The notes under the pieces were generated by a model. The model saw only the letters and a program-made list of their open reading frames with translations, searched no databases and had not been told where the DNA came from. Of a stretch of DNA of 64,000 nt, positions 1-11,484 are shown in pieces. Positions within the stretch are counted from its first letter, which is position 1, and every line of letters starts with the position of its first letter. The stretch is from Quercus robur (lineage: Eukaryota > Streptophyta > Magnoliopsida > Fagales > Fagaceae): positions 29,779,530 through 29,843,529 of the forward strand of contig NC_065543.1 in NCBI RefSeq assembly GCF_932294415.1. Direction: 5' to 3'. A program made the translations under genes and the position numbers.

Positions 1-480
1 ACAAATTTGAATCTTAGAATTTTATTTTAGCTGTTTTTGTTTGGTAAAGACTGAAAAATAAAATACATAAATTAGGTTCTTAATGTGGAAGCACCAAAAG
101 CTCATGTTATGTAACATGGCAAAAATTCACTACTGTGACTCTCTTATGCACCCCATCTGCAGTGACTCTCTTATGCACAACAAACATAACCACCAGCATG
201 ACTCTCTTATGCACAACATACATAACCACTAGCGTTCTCCAACTTCCATGCACTTGTGGTCTTCAATCAGCACAACAATTTGCCAAGGAACATTAAAAGA
301 GGTCCTTCGCTCTAGATTTTGTTGAAATAAGTCTGCAAAAATCAAGCTTTATAGCCTTAGTTAATGCCTTTTGCACAGTCAAGCAAATAGCTGCATGCCA
401 TTTGGTTGCATATGGAAGAACTACAACAACCTGTGAAAGTTCAAAAACGTGTACAAAACACTTTTGAACGTTTAGACCCC
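1..480. other. AT-rich non-coding DNA with a short tandem repeat
   Basis: No coding region is supported here. Positions about 135–232 contain three degenerate copies of a ~35-bp unit built on TGACTCTCTTATGCACAACA. Short open frames on either strand show no family features. Confidence 0.6.
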
Positions 481-1460
481 CAAAAATTAACTTAACCAAC
501 ACAGGCAATATGTTAAACAACAAGTGTGCGGAAACTTAACATATGCTATAATGTGAAATAGGTTAAAAACTATCTAAGCCATAACATAATAAAATCACAG
601 CAGATAATATAAAGGCAAAGATAGAGAGGAAGGAAGATGCAAACACAAAGACAACACGCGATGTGTTATCGAAGAGGAAACCGAAGACCTCGGCGAAAAA
701 CCTCTCCGCCGCCCTCCAAGCGGTAATCAATCCACTAGAAAATACAGTTGGGATACAAGGACAGCAATAGACCCTCCAAGCCTAATCTACCCAGTGCACC
801 TAAGCCCTCCAAGCTTCTTGCTCCAACGAGGTTGCGCCGAACCTTTTTCTTTTCTAGCTTCCCGGATTCCGCTACTAGACCGTAGCATCAACCAATGAAG
901 ATTGGCTCCTTCCTAACTGCTTCCCAGAACTCCAAACATTTGTCTCACAGAGATGATAATGGTGAGAACCAGGTTTGGTATAAAGCCTCTCAAGGATTTG
1001 ACAATGGAGAGGAAGAGAGTAAGGGAATTTGAAGAGACTCTAAGGTATAGATTGTGGGTGAAGCAATCTGGTTTTTCTTTAGGGTTTCTCTCTCAAAATT
1101 CTCTCTGGAAGCTCTCTTTCAATCGTGGGTTAAAGGGGTATTTATACTGGAGTGGGAGAGGAATTTGAAACGTCAGGTTTTTACAAAACAGGGGTGGCTC
1201 GCGGCTTGACCTCGCGGCTTGACCAAGTCGCGAGATCCAGTCGCGAGTTAACCGTATGGCCAGTTGTCCTGTTTTGTCCTGTAGTGCTCCAGCTAGCATG
1301 ACTGTTCATCTTCCAGCACGCTTGGCACGTGTGCAGCTTCTGGCGGCTTGCAGCCGCGAGTCCACCTGCGAGTCCCAGCCGCAAGTCTCTGTTTTCTTGC
1401 ACACTCTTGAGCAAACTCCACTCTATCTCACTCACTACCCTTACAACAAACCCACCTAAA
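481..1460 (-). repeat. Probable decayed LTR fragment, minus orientation
   Basis: Reading the minus strand, a TATAAATA box lies at about 1137–1150 and is followed by an AG-rich leader. The plus strand holds phrases such as gaaaacc..ccgaggcaaaa-type blocks (about 660–720) that resemble the layout of the LTRs at 23010–23914 and 30314–30866. The GC-rich core (1195–1390) has repeated TCGCGAGT/CGCGGCTTGACC words. No partner LTR, primer site or target duplication was found, so this is either a solo or truncated LTR, or another repeat class. I recall similar sequence in Fagaceae LTRs, but that is memory only. Confidence 0.4.
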
Positions 1461-2990
1461 TACAGGGTTACTAAATGCTGAATTACAAGCAAATTTGGCA
1501 CGGAATAAAGCCAATTAGATGGTTGAATAAATTCAACCTTACAACCTGCCATCGCATGATATGGTTTTATAGCCAAAACCAACCCATCCACACCATCTCT
1601 GCCAGTGTCCCTCAATTGTCAGCAACATTCACAACCCTCCACAACTTGACAAACTTGCCTTGGTACTTTTCTGCAATTACTCTGATCTGCTTGTTGTGCA
1701 ATATAGACTTGTGCATAGCTGCAAAACAAAGCATTATCACTTCTTAAGCAGACTATTTTTTCACCCCTAAACATCAACCTATAAAAATTCGGATCCTCCA
1801 TCCATTGAGCCAACCACTGCTTCAAAGAGCAAGGAGAAATTAACTCGGTTCCAAGGCTCAAATGTAATCCAAAGATTCCAAACAAAATAGCCTGAGCACT
1901 ATATTAACAAAGACTTGTTTATATAATCCATTGGACTGCCTAAACACAAAAAAAAAAAGACATGTTTTCATAAAAATTCTTTAGACTGCCTAAACACAGA
2001 AATTCTCCCCATTCCATCCACATGTTTATATAATCCATTGGATTGCCTCAAGGCCATAAATATTGCAATACTCTACATCAAATTTGCATAGGAATCAATT
2101 AAATACAGTAAAAATAAAAAAAAATTCAAATTTCGTTACTGGGAGGGAGGCAGATGACTTGAAGAATCCATGCTCATGGCGGCACCAGCAGCGATGTGAG
2201 GATATCCTTCCATTTAGGCTTTTATCAATGTTATGTTAAAATCCCTCTGACTATACTTCTTTATGATGTAACACAATACGGTTTGGCTTCTTCCCCTGTA
2301 TCCAGAAATACCATAGAGCTTCGATCATTCTTGAAATGGTCTATGTTACAGGCCATTCTCTGGTTTTAAGTCAAGGCTCATGCACAAAATTAATGTCTTT
2401 TATTCCTTTTCCACTTATTAGGATATAGATTAGCTCTAGACTTTTTTCAGGCCCATGCATGTTAGTTTTTGAATTTTTAGCATAGACATTAACATTACTT
2501 GCGTAGATACATATTCTGATACCACACTTATAGTGGATTTGCTTTATATCAGGCCAAAATTTCACTATAATGATGATCACACAAATAATTATATTTATCT
2601 ACTGTCTATTTGTACTTGCATATTTTGGTGGGTTCCAGTTTTTTAATTCTGTCCTGTCATTTGAACTTGATTGACCACCAAAAATAACATATATCATCCT
2701 GTAAGGCATAATCTGTAACACACATTTTGCCTTTATTCAGATAAAACGTAAAATTGAAAGAAATTACATTTGAATCCCCTTTCAATGCTTTCATTACTTC
2801 TTTGGTTGAATCAGGAAAAAACAGCAATTTCTTATTAATCTAGAGCTTGAATCACATTACAAAAAACAAAAAACTTATTCGTTGAATGTGAATGAATAAT
2901 CACTAATACCACTTGCAATGATTTCACTACTGAATCTCTTTGAATGTCAGAATTATATGCTTACCAACCAAATTGATTTGTGGAGATGTA
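1461..2990. other. Non-coding stretch, no feature recognised
   Basis: AT-rich sequence. Small open frames (for example around 1475–1750 and 2371–2580) lack conserved motifs and overlap frames on the other strand. Two short direct repeats of an 'ttagactgcctaaacaca' type phrase occur near 1930 and 1980. Confidence 0.5.
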
Positions 2991-4012
2991 GATTTCTTTA
3001 GCTTGAATGTGAGACCGAAGAGGCAGAGGAGATGCAGCGCCGGAACGTTTGTGTTTTTTGCCAAAACGTTTTGAGTTTAGGATATTGTTGGCACCGATGA
3101 GGTAAGGACGGAGGGAAAAGTTGTACGTTTGAGGCAGAGAGGGAGGCGCAGAGAGAGGGAATCGTTGCAGAAGCTGATTTGGGTTTCGACGACATTAGTC
3201 AGAGTGTGAGGCCTGGTTTTAGGAAGAGAGGGAGGCGCAGAAATGCCACATCAGAAATGCCACCTCAGCTTTTTTAAAACCAAAATACCAAATCAGATAT
3301 TAACAAAGAAAATTAATAAAAGAAAAAAGAAACCCAAATTTGTTTTGCTTCTAAACCCTCTCTCTGCCCCTCCCTCTCTTCCTAAACCTAGGCCTCACAC
3401 TCCGACTAACGCCTCCGAAGCACAAAAATTTAAAAGTAAAATTGTCCCATAAAATTCTGTCAAATGGGATTGCAACACTTTAAAAATAAAATTGTCACAT
3501 TAAGGAAAACAACAAACTTATTCGTTGAATATGAATGAATAACCACTAATACCACTTGCAATAATTTCACTACTAAATCTCTTTGAGTGACGAAATTATA
3601 TGCTTACCTACCAAATTGATTTGTAATCATATAATATATATAATTTCCTTGTTTCTATAGAATGAATACTTTTTGAATAGCATAATATTGGCCTGTTTGA
3701 CTACGAATGGGTTTAGGAAGAGAGGGAGGCATCATACGTTTGAGGCAGAGAGGGAGGTGCAAAGAGAGGGTTTAGAAGCCAAACAAATCTGGGTTTCTTT
3801 TTTCTTTTATTAATTTTCTTTGTTAATATCTGATGTGGTATTTTAGTTTTTAAAAAGTTGAGGTGGAGCATGCCACATCAGCAGTTTGTAAAATGTTTGT
3901 AGAATAGTTTGTTCCTGTAGCAGTACTCTTTTTCTTTTATTTATTTACCTTGTTAATATCTTATGTGGTATTTTAGTTTTTAAAAAGCTAAGGTTGCGCA
4001 TATAAGAAAATA
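2877..4012. repeat. Cluster of direct and inverted repeats flanking Copia-1
   Basis: The block at 2877–2975 recurs in direct orientation at 3518–3625. The block at about 3241–3400 recurs inverted at about 3714–3885. A smaller hairpin pairs 3206–3240 with 3357–3408. A third partial unit (3945–4012) repeats the 3826–3880 phrase containing ATGTGGTATTTTAGTTTTTA. The other half of that unit reappears beyond Copia-1 at 21328–21390 (GCCACATTAGCAG versus GCCACATCAGCAG at 3872). This shows that Copia-1 split an existing repeat unit. The repeat class is not identified. Confidence 0.65.
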
Positions 4013-4017
4013 GAGAG

Positions 4018-4367
4018 TTAGGAATGGAAAACCGGAAAGAGAGAAAGAGAGCTTGAGAGAAAAGAAAGATTGAAGAATTCTTTCATTCAATTGTTACATT
4101 GAATCTATTCAGAGAATTGGACTTTATACACTAATTGATCAACCAGCTAATCTAACAAACTATCCAACTTATCAGGACACACGTGCTCAGTCAGTTACTA
4201 GCAGTTACAATACGTGTGAAAGCTAAAACTGATATATACTACTCTAAATGACATACAGCATAATACAATGTTAAGCATACAACATGTAGCTTTCTTTAGA
4301 TTACTTCTTCATCTTTTGTTAACTTGAGCTGCTGCATCCTTTTTCTTTTGTTTTTGATCTTTACAAT
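4018..4367 (-). repeat. Copia-1 3' LTR, outer part (split by Gypsy-1)
   Basis: Aligns almost base for base with 20957–21305, for example at TTCTTTCATTCAATTGTTA and the CACACGTGCTCAGTCAGTTA stretch. It stops at 4367, where Gypsy-1 starts. The remaining 16 bp of this LTR are at 14937–14952. The last five bases (ACAAT) are the left target duplication of Gypsy-1. Confidence 0.85.
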
Positions 4368-4959
4368 TGATAAGGATAATTTTGCAATATTGGCACTTAC
4401 CCATGATAAGGCGAAAAGCGATGGTCTTAAATAACCCCATCAGCTTCGCTTGCTAGGAAAAGACAACAGGAGGTCTACGGCTCTACCTCGAAGCTGGCGA
4501 CAGTATCATGGCTGACAAAATAGGAAGCTGACGTAAGAGAGTTGAAGATTACGCATGAGTCTGACGATGCTGGCATGGCCTTACTTGGCCCCTACGCATG
4601 CCCATATAAAGAAATATCTTGCACCCCACGTTCAATGCTAATTAAGAGGACTCCTACAAGGAAAGGATTCCGTAAAATACATTCATAGGGACTCCTACAA
4701 GGAAAGGACTTCTAAACCAAGGAATAGATGTCAACCCTCTACCACTATAAAAACCCCAAAACCCTCACAAACCAAGGTATGCATAATTCGCCCCAGCTCT
4801 GGCACTCTAGAGTTATGAGAAGTTCTAACTTGACCTTCAGAGGGTATTTGGCTGGCACTACACCGATGCTCTCTGTTAGGTCTTCTCTTTTTGTTGTGCA
4901 AGTATTATTTCAAGCGTGCAAAGGTTGTGTGGCTCACTGGTGATTTTTTGGCATCATAA
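4368..4959 (+). repeat. Gypsy-1 5' LTR
   Basis: Matches 14341–14931 along its whole length with scattered substitutions. A TATA-like CTATAAAAA lies near 4744, as expected for the LTR promoter. It is followed after one base by the primer-binding site. Confidence 0.9.
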
Positions 4960-4960
4960 G

Positions 4961-4978
4961 TTGGCGCCGTCTATGGGA
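4961..4978 (+). promoter_or_regulatory. Gypsy-1 primer-binding site
   Basis: TTGGCGCCGTCTATGGG directly follows the 5' LTR. The first nine bases after the leading T (TGGCGCCGT) are complementary to the 3' end of plant tRNA-Asp as I recall it. The rest does not match well. LARD-1 carries a near-identical site. Confidence 0.75.
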
Positions 4979-5023
4979 AAGCTACGACTTATAAGCCATA
5001 TCGCTTTCCGGACAAAGAGTTGC

Positions 5024-6290
5024 ATGGTACGTACTCCTTCTATGGCAACCACCACCAACAATCAAGGCGACGAACCGCGACCCACTGCCCTTGAGAGGCA
5101 AGTCCAAACCCTCACAACAGCAGTGGAACGCCTTACCAATCATGACCTAGAGGAACAGCTACACCAGAAGAACGCGGCAATGGATACCAAAAAGGAAGAC
5201 CAAGAAGGCACTAGCGCTGAGAGAAGGAACCAAGAAGGACCGAAAGGTAGCAACACCCCGGGCAGGCCAAAATAACAGGACACTTGTCGCCCATCCATTA
5301 CTGATACGGTTCCACCTCATATAGTAGCCGAGATGCAGATGATGAAGGAACAGATGGATTTTATGATGAATGCCCTTAGAGGATGAGTGTTCATTGACCT
5401 CGATGATTTGGTCCATCGAACTGATTCAACATTCACAATTTCCGTCACTTCATTCCCCCTCTCACCGAAGTTTCGCATGCCACAGGTGGAAAATTACAAA
5501 GGATCCAAGGACCCCTTAGATCACTTAGAGTCTTTCAAGACCCTAATGCACCTTCAAGGGGTGCCAGACGAGATCATGTGCAGAGCCTTCCCCACCACAC
5601 TAAAGGGATCCGCAAGAATCTGGTTTAACAGGCTGACACCCAACTCCATTGGAACCTTCAAGGAGTTAAGTGCCCAGTTCGCCTCACACTTCATCAGGGG
5701 GCATAGGTATAAAAAGTCTACTGCGTGCCTAATGAACATTAAACAATGGGAGGATGAGACGCTAAGGTCCTATATCACCCGCTTTAACAAAGAGGCTCTC
5801 TCAATCGATGAAGTAGACGACAAGATACTCATAGCTGCCTTAACGAACGAACTACGGAAGGGTAAGTTCCTGTTTTCCCTATACAAGAACGACCTGAAAA
5901 CTATGTCGGATGTGCTGTATAGGGCAACCAAGTACATGAATGCGGAAGATGCATTGCTAGCTCGAGAAGAAAGGTCCAAGAAGAGGGAAAGGCAGGAAGA
6001 CCCGCGGCAGGACAGAGGGCGGAAGATGCCTAGAACTGGATCTCGGTGAGAGGACAGACACTTCAAGCCCCCTACAGGGAAGTTCACAAGCTTCACCTCG
6101 TTGACTGCCCTGATTGACCAAGTTTTAATGCAAATAAAGGATGAAGGAGCCCTGACCTTTCCTAGCAAGTTGAAGGGAGATCCTAATAAGAGGTCTAGGG
6201 ACAGGTACTGCCGCTTCTACCATGATAATGGCCATGATACAGCTGATTGCTATGACTTGAAGCAGCAAATTGAGGCCCTCATCAGATAAG
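5024..6290 (+). pseudogene. Gypsy-1 gag (broken)
   Basis: The start at 5024 is in the same frame as the main gag segment (5387–6049) and follows the primer-binding site by ~45 bp. The core 5460–5900 shows the Retrotrans_gag pattern: a 'DPLDHLESFKTLM' helix, 'AFPTTLKGSARIWFNRL', and 'FASHFIRGHRYKKS' with 'LRSYITRFNKEAL'. A zinc-finger-like CRFYHDNGHDTADCYDLK segment (C-X3-Y in place of the usual spacing) sits near 6211–6265. In-frame stops occur at about 5273, 5385, 6047 and 6287. Most fit CGA→TGA or CAA/CAG→TAA/TAG. No frameshift was seen in this part. This would be the structural (capsid-like) protein of the element. Confidence 0.85.
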
Positions 6291-6487
6291 GGAAGCTACA
6301 GAGGTTCGTCAGCAAGGAAAGAATGGACCCACCTCAAGAATAGGCTCCCCGACGGGAAAACGACCATCCTAGGCTGCCTTTAGGTGACATAAGAATGATT
6401 GTGAGGGGCACCACGACTGCCGGGTCATCTAAAAAGTCCCGTAAGACATACCTGAGGATGGTCCACAACGTCTAGTTAACAGGTTCC

Positions 6488-7324
6488 GTGCCGAAGATAC
6501 TGCAGATCAACAACCCCATCATCGAATTCTCAAAAGAAGATGCCCGACGTCTCCACCACCCGCACGACGATGCACTAGTCGTTAGCATACGAGTGGGGGA
6601 TTACAACACGCACCGGGTTCTGGTGGACAATGGTAGTTCAGCTGACATCCTTTACTACCCAACATTTCAACAGATGATGATTGATAGAGAGCGACTAGTT
6701 CCGATGAACACGCCACTCGTTGGTTTCGGAGGAAGAAGGATATACCCCCTTGGCGCAGTCATATTATCCGTGACGGTGGGCGACTACCCCCAGTAGATCA
6801 CTAAGGACGTAACATTCCTTGTGGTCGATTACTCATCCGCCTATAATGCTATCCTAGGACAGCCTACCCTCAATTCATGGAAGGCCATAACCTCAACCTA
6901 CCACTTGATGATCAAATTCTCCACCGATTATGGAGTAAGGGAGCTGCGCGGAAATCAAGTAGTTGCCCGCGAATGCTACATAGGTATGATGGAGATGGAT
7001 GACCACCTCCTGGCCATGAACATAGAGGAGCACGAAACAAGGACAGAGCCCGTCAAAGAGCTTGAAGAGGTACTCCTCAACGACTCCAAACTTGATCAAA
7101 CAACTAGAATTGGTACTCTAGCCAACCCAACGATCCGCCAAACAACTTTTCTCAAAAATACCCGGGATGTATTTGCTTGGAGCCATGAAGACATGCCAAG
7201 AATCGACCCCTCGATCATGGTACACCGACTGAATGTATCACCCTCCTTTCCACCCGTCCATCAGAAGAAGCGAGTATTTGCCTCGGAACGGGACCAAGCT
7301 ATACAAAAGAAGTTCATAAGCTAA
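6488..7324 (+). pseudogene. Gypsy-1 aspartic protease region (broken)
   Basis: Continues the gag frame. The active-site-like segment VLVDNGSSADIL (about 6620–6655) matches the D-N/T-G-S-S form usual in plant Tat elements. GFGGRRIYPLGAV and a downstream 'AYNAILGQPTLNSWKAI' segment are also typical of this family. Stops lie near 6341, 6473 and 6795, all compatible with CAG→TAG. The stretch 7100–7310 (KNTRDVFAWSHEDMP) is the usual linker into reverse transcriptase. A single frameshift near 7315–7322 moves the rest of pol to another frame. Confidence 0.85.
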
Positions 7325-8127
7325 AAAAGGCAAACTTCATCCGAGAAGTTTACTACCCCAATTGGTTGGCAAATGTGGTCAAGAAAGCTAGCGGGAAATG
7401 GAGGATGTGCGTAGATTTCACCGACTTAAACAAGGCATGCCCTAAAGATAGTTACCCCCTCCTGCAGGTCGACATCCTGGTTGACTCTACAGCCCAGCAC
7501 CAATTGCTATGCTTCATGGACGCCTTTTTGGGTTACAACCAGATCAGAATGGACGAAGCAAATCAGGAAAAGACTTCGTTCGTTACAAGCCAGGGCCTCT
7601 TCTGCTACAAAGTAATGCCATTTGGCCTCAAGAACGTGGGCACGACGTATCAAAGGCTCATGAACAAGATGTTCGCACACCAGATCGGGAGGAATGTACA
7701 GGTCTACGTTAACAACATGTTGGTGAAAAGCTGAAGGGAGAAAGACCACTTGGGGGATCTTAGGGAAACGTTTGATACCCTTCGCTCCTACAACATAAAG
7801 CTCAATCCAAGAAAGTGTGCCTTCGGAGTGACGGCAGGAAAGTTCTTAGGGTTCATGGTGTCTCAGAGAGGTATCGAGGCCAACCTCGACAAAATTAGGA
7901 TCATAGTAGAGATGGCCCCCCTAAAGAACGTAAAAGAAGTACAAAGTTTAAATGGCAAGGTCGCCGCCCTGAATAGGTTTGTGTCAAGGGAAACGGATAA
8001 GTGTCTACCCTTCTTCCGAACGCTGAAAAAGTCTTTTGAGTGGATGGCCTAGTGTCAACAGGCATTTGAGGATCTAAAGGTCTACCTCTCTTCCCCACCG
8101 CTGCTGAGTCCTTCACAACCGGGGGAA
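7321..8127 (+). pseudogene. Gypsy-1 reverse transcriptase (catalytic residues lost)
   Basis: Reads ANFIREVYYPNWLANVV, WRMCVDFTDLNKACPKDSYP, FMDAFLGYNQI, and MPFGLKN. These are the standard Ty3/gypsy RT blocks in order. The catalytic Y-V-D-D box is present as YVNN (about 7708–7719). Both aspartates became asparagine through G→A transitions, so the enzyme would be inactive even without the stops at about 7733 and 8051. The thumb/connection part (KLNPRKCAFGV, GKFLGFMVSQRGIEAN) follows at 7800–7890. Confidence 0.9.
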
Positions 8128-9090
8128 GTGCTATTCCTTTATTTGGTCATCTCCCTTGTAGCCGTCAGCGCGGCCTTAGTCAGGGAAGAAGACAAGGTTC
8201 AGAAGCCCGTATACTACGCCAGCCGAGCACTTCGTGGTGCAGAAGAAAGGTACCCGCCAATGGAGAAGCTCGCCTTCGCTTTAGTAACGGCAGCTTGCAA
8301 GCTCAAACCATACTTCCAAGCCCATACGGTGATTGTCCTAATCGACAAACCATTACTACGGGCGATAAGCAGCCTTGAAGCTGCTGGGCGATTGACACTG
8401 TGGGTGATAGAGTTGAGTGAGTTTGACATTTAGTACTGCCCGCATACCGCCATTAAGGGACAGGTCGTCGCTGATTTTATAGCAAAATTCACCAACGGAG
8501 AAGGCAAGGGGGCAAATGAGTGTCCTCAGTGGGGTATACATATAGACGGATCGTTTAACAGATAAGCTAGTGGAGCAAGTATCGTGCTTCTTTCTCCAGA
8601 AGGAGACAAGATTGAATGTATGGTTCGCCTCGACTTCCCCACCACTAACAATGAAGTAGAGTACGAAGCTCTAGTGGCAGGACTTGATCTCGCCAAAGTG
8701 GCAAGAGCCACAAGTGTGGTCATTCATTGCGACTCCCAGGTCATCACCAACCAAGTAAACGGAGATTACGAATGTAAAGGCGAAAGGATGAAGAAATACC
8801 TAGAGCAAGTAAAGAGAAGGGCGGACGACCTACAAGCCAAGGTTGTTTAAATTCCCAGAGGAGGAAATAAGCAAGCCGACCGCCTCACCAAAGCCGCTTC
8901 AGCAAAACATATGACTGTCTATAGCAATGTACTCTCCTTTGTTCAGCGTTCTCCACTGATAGATTCCGTCGATGTATAGGAGATAGATTCTGAAAATAAC
9001 TGGACCACACCATTAGTCTCCTACCTAAAAAGTGGCGCGCTACCAGATGGGAAGGAAGCCGCAAGAAAGCTGAAAGTTCAAGCAACACGA
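8128..9090 (+). pseudogene. Gypsy-1 RNase H domains (broken)
   Basis: A first RNase H-like part (8150–8430: PVYYASRALRGAEERYPPMEKLAFALV) is the domain fused to RT in Ty3/gypsy. It is followed by a second one (8525–8920). The second shows IHIDGSFN, then NNEVEYEALVAGL, HCDSQVI and NKQADRL, giving the D-E-D-D residue series. Two RNase H-like domains in tandem are characteristic of Tat-lineage elements, as known for that group. Stops lie near 8432, 8564, 8848 and 8979. Confidence 0.8.
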
Positions 9091-10233
9091 TTCCTTCTAA
9101 TAAAGGACGTCTTGTACAAGAAAGGCTTCTCCTGCCTATACCTAAGGTGTTTGGGCAATGAGGAAGTAGACTACATCATGAGAGAAGTCCATGAAGGGAT
9201 TTACGGAAACCACTCGAGATCACAATCGTTAGTACACAAATTGATTCGAGCCGGGTATTACTAGCCAACCATATAGAAGGATGCCCAAACTTATGTCAAA
9301 ACCTATGACAAGTGTCAAAGGTTCAGCAAAGTCATCAGGCAGCCGTCCAAAGAGTTGACCCCAATGACAGCCCCATGGCCTTTTGTTCAGTGGGGATTAG
9401 ACATCATGGGACCATTCCCGATAACAGCGCGACAGTTGAAGTTCCTCATAGTAGGCATAGACTGCTTCACAAAGTGGGTAGAAGTTGAAGCCTTGACAAC
9501 CATTATAGAGAAAAACGTGCGAAGCTTCGTTTGGAGATACATCATTTGCAGGTATGGGATCCTTAGGGTCCTGGTCTTAGACAACGAAAAACAATTTGAC
9601 AACGACTCCTTCCAGGATTTTTGCTCACAATTGGGGATCAAAAACCACTACTCCTCCCCCACCCACCCTCAAGCTAACAAACAAGTTGAGGTCACAAACC
9701 GATCCTTGCTCAAAATTATCAAGACTCGGCTCAAAGGTGCAAATGGTATATGGCCTAAAGAGCTGTTGAGCATACTATAGGCGTATAGGACAACAGCAAG
9801 AACACCTACCAAAGAAACTCCATTTTGGCTAACATACGGGAACAAGACGGTCATTCCAGCCGAGGTCGGGCTCACAAGCTACAGGGTGGACAACCACGAT
9901 GAAAGCAAAAATGGTGAGGCTATGCGTCTGCAGCTTGATCTACTAGATGAAGTCAGGGAGACAGCCGAACAAAGACTTGCACGGTACCAGGACCTCATGG
10001 CCAAGCACTACAGCTCCCGAGTTAAACACAGAGACTTTCAGGTTGGAGATCTTGTTTTGAGGAAGGTAATGGGCACCACTAAAGACCTTACCCAAGGGAA
10101 GCTTAGCCCCAACTGGGAAAGACCTTATAGGATTACGTCATGGCAAAGGAAAGGCACCTACCATCTAGAGACACTAGATGGACAGAAGCTGCACCATTCG
10201 TGGAACACTGAGCACCTACGAAAGTACTACTAG
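9091..10233 (+). pseudogene. Gypsy-1 integrase (broken)
   Basis: The zinc-binding region is recognisable (HEGIYGNHSRSQSL...YDKCQRF) but its first cysteine reads Tyr. The catalytic core carries D (WGLDIMGPF, ~9400), D (LVLDNEKQFD, ~9580) and E (HPQANKQVEVTNRSL, ~9690), so the D-D-E triad survives. The C-terminal part (9886–10233: DLVLRKVMGTTKDLTQGKLSPNWERPY) ends at TAG 10231 without a chromodomain. Stops at about 9262 and 9778 fit TGG→TAG, and the one at about 9271 fits CAG→TAG. Confidence 0.88.
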
Positions 10234-10514
10234 TAGAGCTGTTAGCATGGAAAGCAACATTCTTCATTTTCCAATTCACTTTAGTTAATTTTAGCTACAC
10301 TCCTCAGTTTTTTTCAGTTTACCTTAGTTAAATTTCGCTAAAATAATTTTTAAGCCCAAGGGGCAGGTCTTTTTCTTTAGAGAACAATTTTTCTACAAAT
10401 GCATGGTTTATCATAATAAGAGGAGTTTATTTAGATATAACTAAAGTGTTTTTCTAAAAAATATTAGCAAGTCCATAAAGTGATTGAGTTCATTCCAGGA
10501 GGATGAATTGTTGA

Positions 10515-11100
10515 TAAGTCCATAAAGTGGACGAGTTTATTGCCAAGTGCATAAAATGGATGAGTTTATTATCAAGTCCATAAAGTGGACGAGTTTATTA
10601 TTAAGTCCCTAAAGTAGACGAGTTTATTATCAAGTCCATAAAGTGGACGAGTCCATAAAGTGGACGAGTTTATTATTAGGCCCATAAAGTGGATGAGTTT
10701 ATTATCAAGTTTGTAAAGTGGACGAGTTTATTATCAAGTTCATAAAGTGGACGAGTCTATTATCAAGTCCCTAAAGTGGACAAGTTTATCATCAAGTCGA
10801 TAAAGTGAACGAGTTTATCATCAGGTCCATAAAGTGGATGAATTCATTAGTCCATTAAGTGGATAAGTATATTAGTAAGTCCATAAAATGGACGAGTTCA
10901 TTCCAAAATGATGAATTATTACTAGTCCGTAAAGTGGACGAATTCACTAGCAAGTCCATAGAATGGACAAGCTTATCCCATAAAGATAAGTTATCATCAT
11001 ATAGTCCGTATAAGAACTCATAAGTCCATAAGCAAAACGAGTTCACCCCAAAAGTGGGCGGGTTCATGAGTTGGTCCACAAGTGGGCAAATCTAAATTAA
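10515..11100 (+). repeat. 29-bp tandem array in Gypsy-1 3' region
   Basis: About 11–13 copies of a 29-bp unit, AAGTCCATAAAGTGGACGAG plus TTTATTATC, run from 10515 to about 10830. More decayed copies continue to ~11100. Each unit carries the small inverted repeat GTCCA-N5-TGGAC. Tandem repeats between pol and the 3' LTR are known in Tat/Ogre elements. Confidence 0.85.
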
Positions 11101-11484
11101 TGTGGACAGACTTATCAAATCCACAAGTAAACGGACTCATAAATAGTACATAAGAATACGAGTCCATTAAAACAAAATACCATCAAGTCCATAAATTAAT
11201 TGGACAGGGTCCATAATTAAAGCCCACAAGTAGATAAGCCCAGGCCGTGAAGGTCTTAAGGCCATGAAATCCTTGGGTGGACAAGTTTATTCAAAATCCA
11301 ATAAGTAGACAGGTTCGTCCTAGTTTACCAAGTACAAACGCATTCTAGCATGCATACAGACATACAAACAGAAAGCAACACATACATACTAAAGCAATGG
11401 ATATAAAATAAATAAAGTGAAGTCTTTACAAACAAAGCCCAAAAAGCAATAGGGCATTTTACAGAGTCTTAAAGATAGAATTAA

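Noticed and set aside
1093..1885. Overlapping ORFs on both strands near 1.1–1.9 kb
   Set aside because: No conserved motif. They overlap one another on opposite strands in an LTR-like GC-rich segment.
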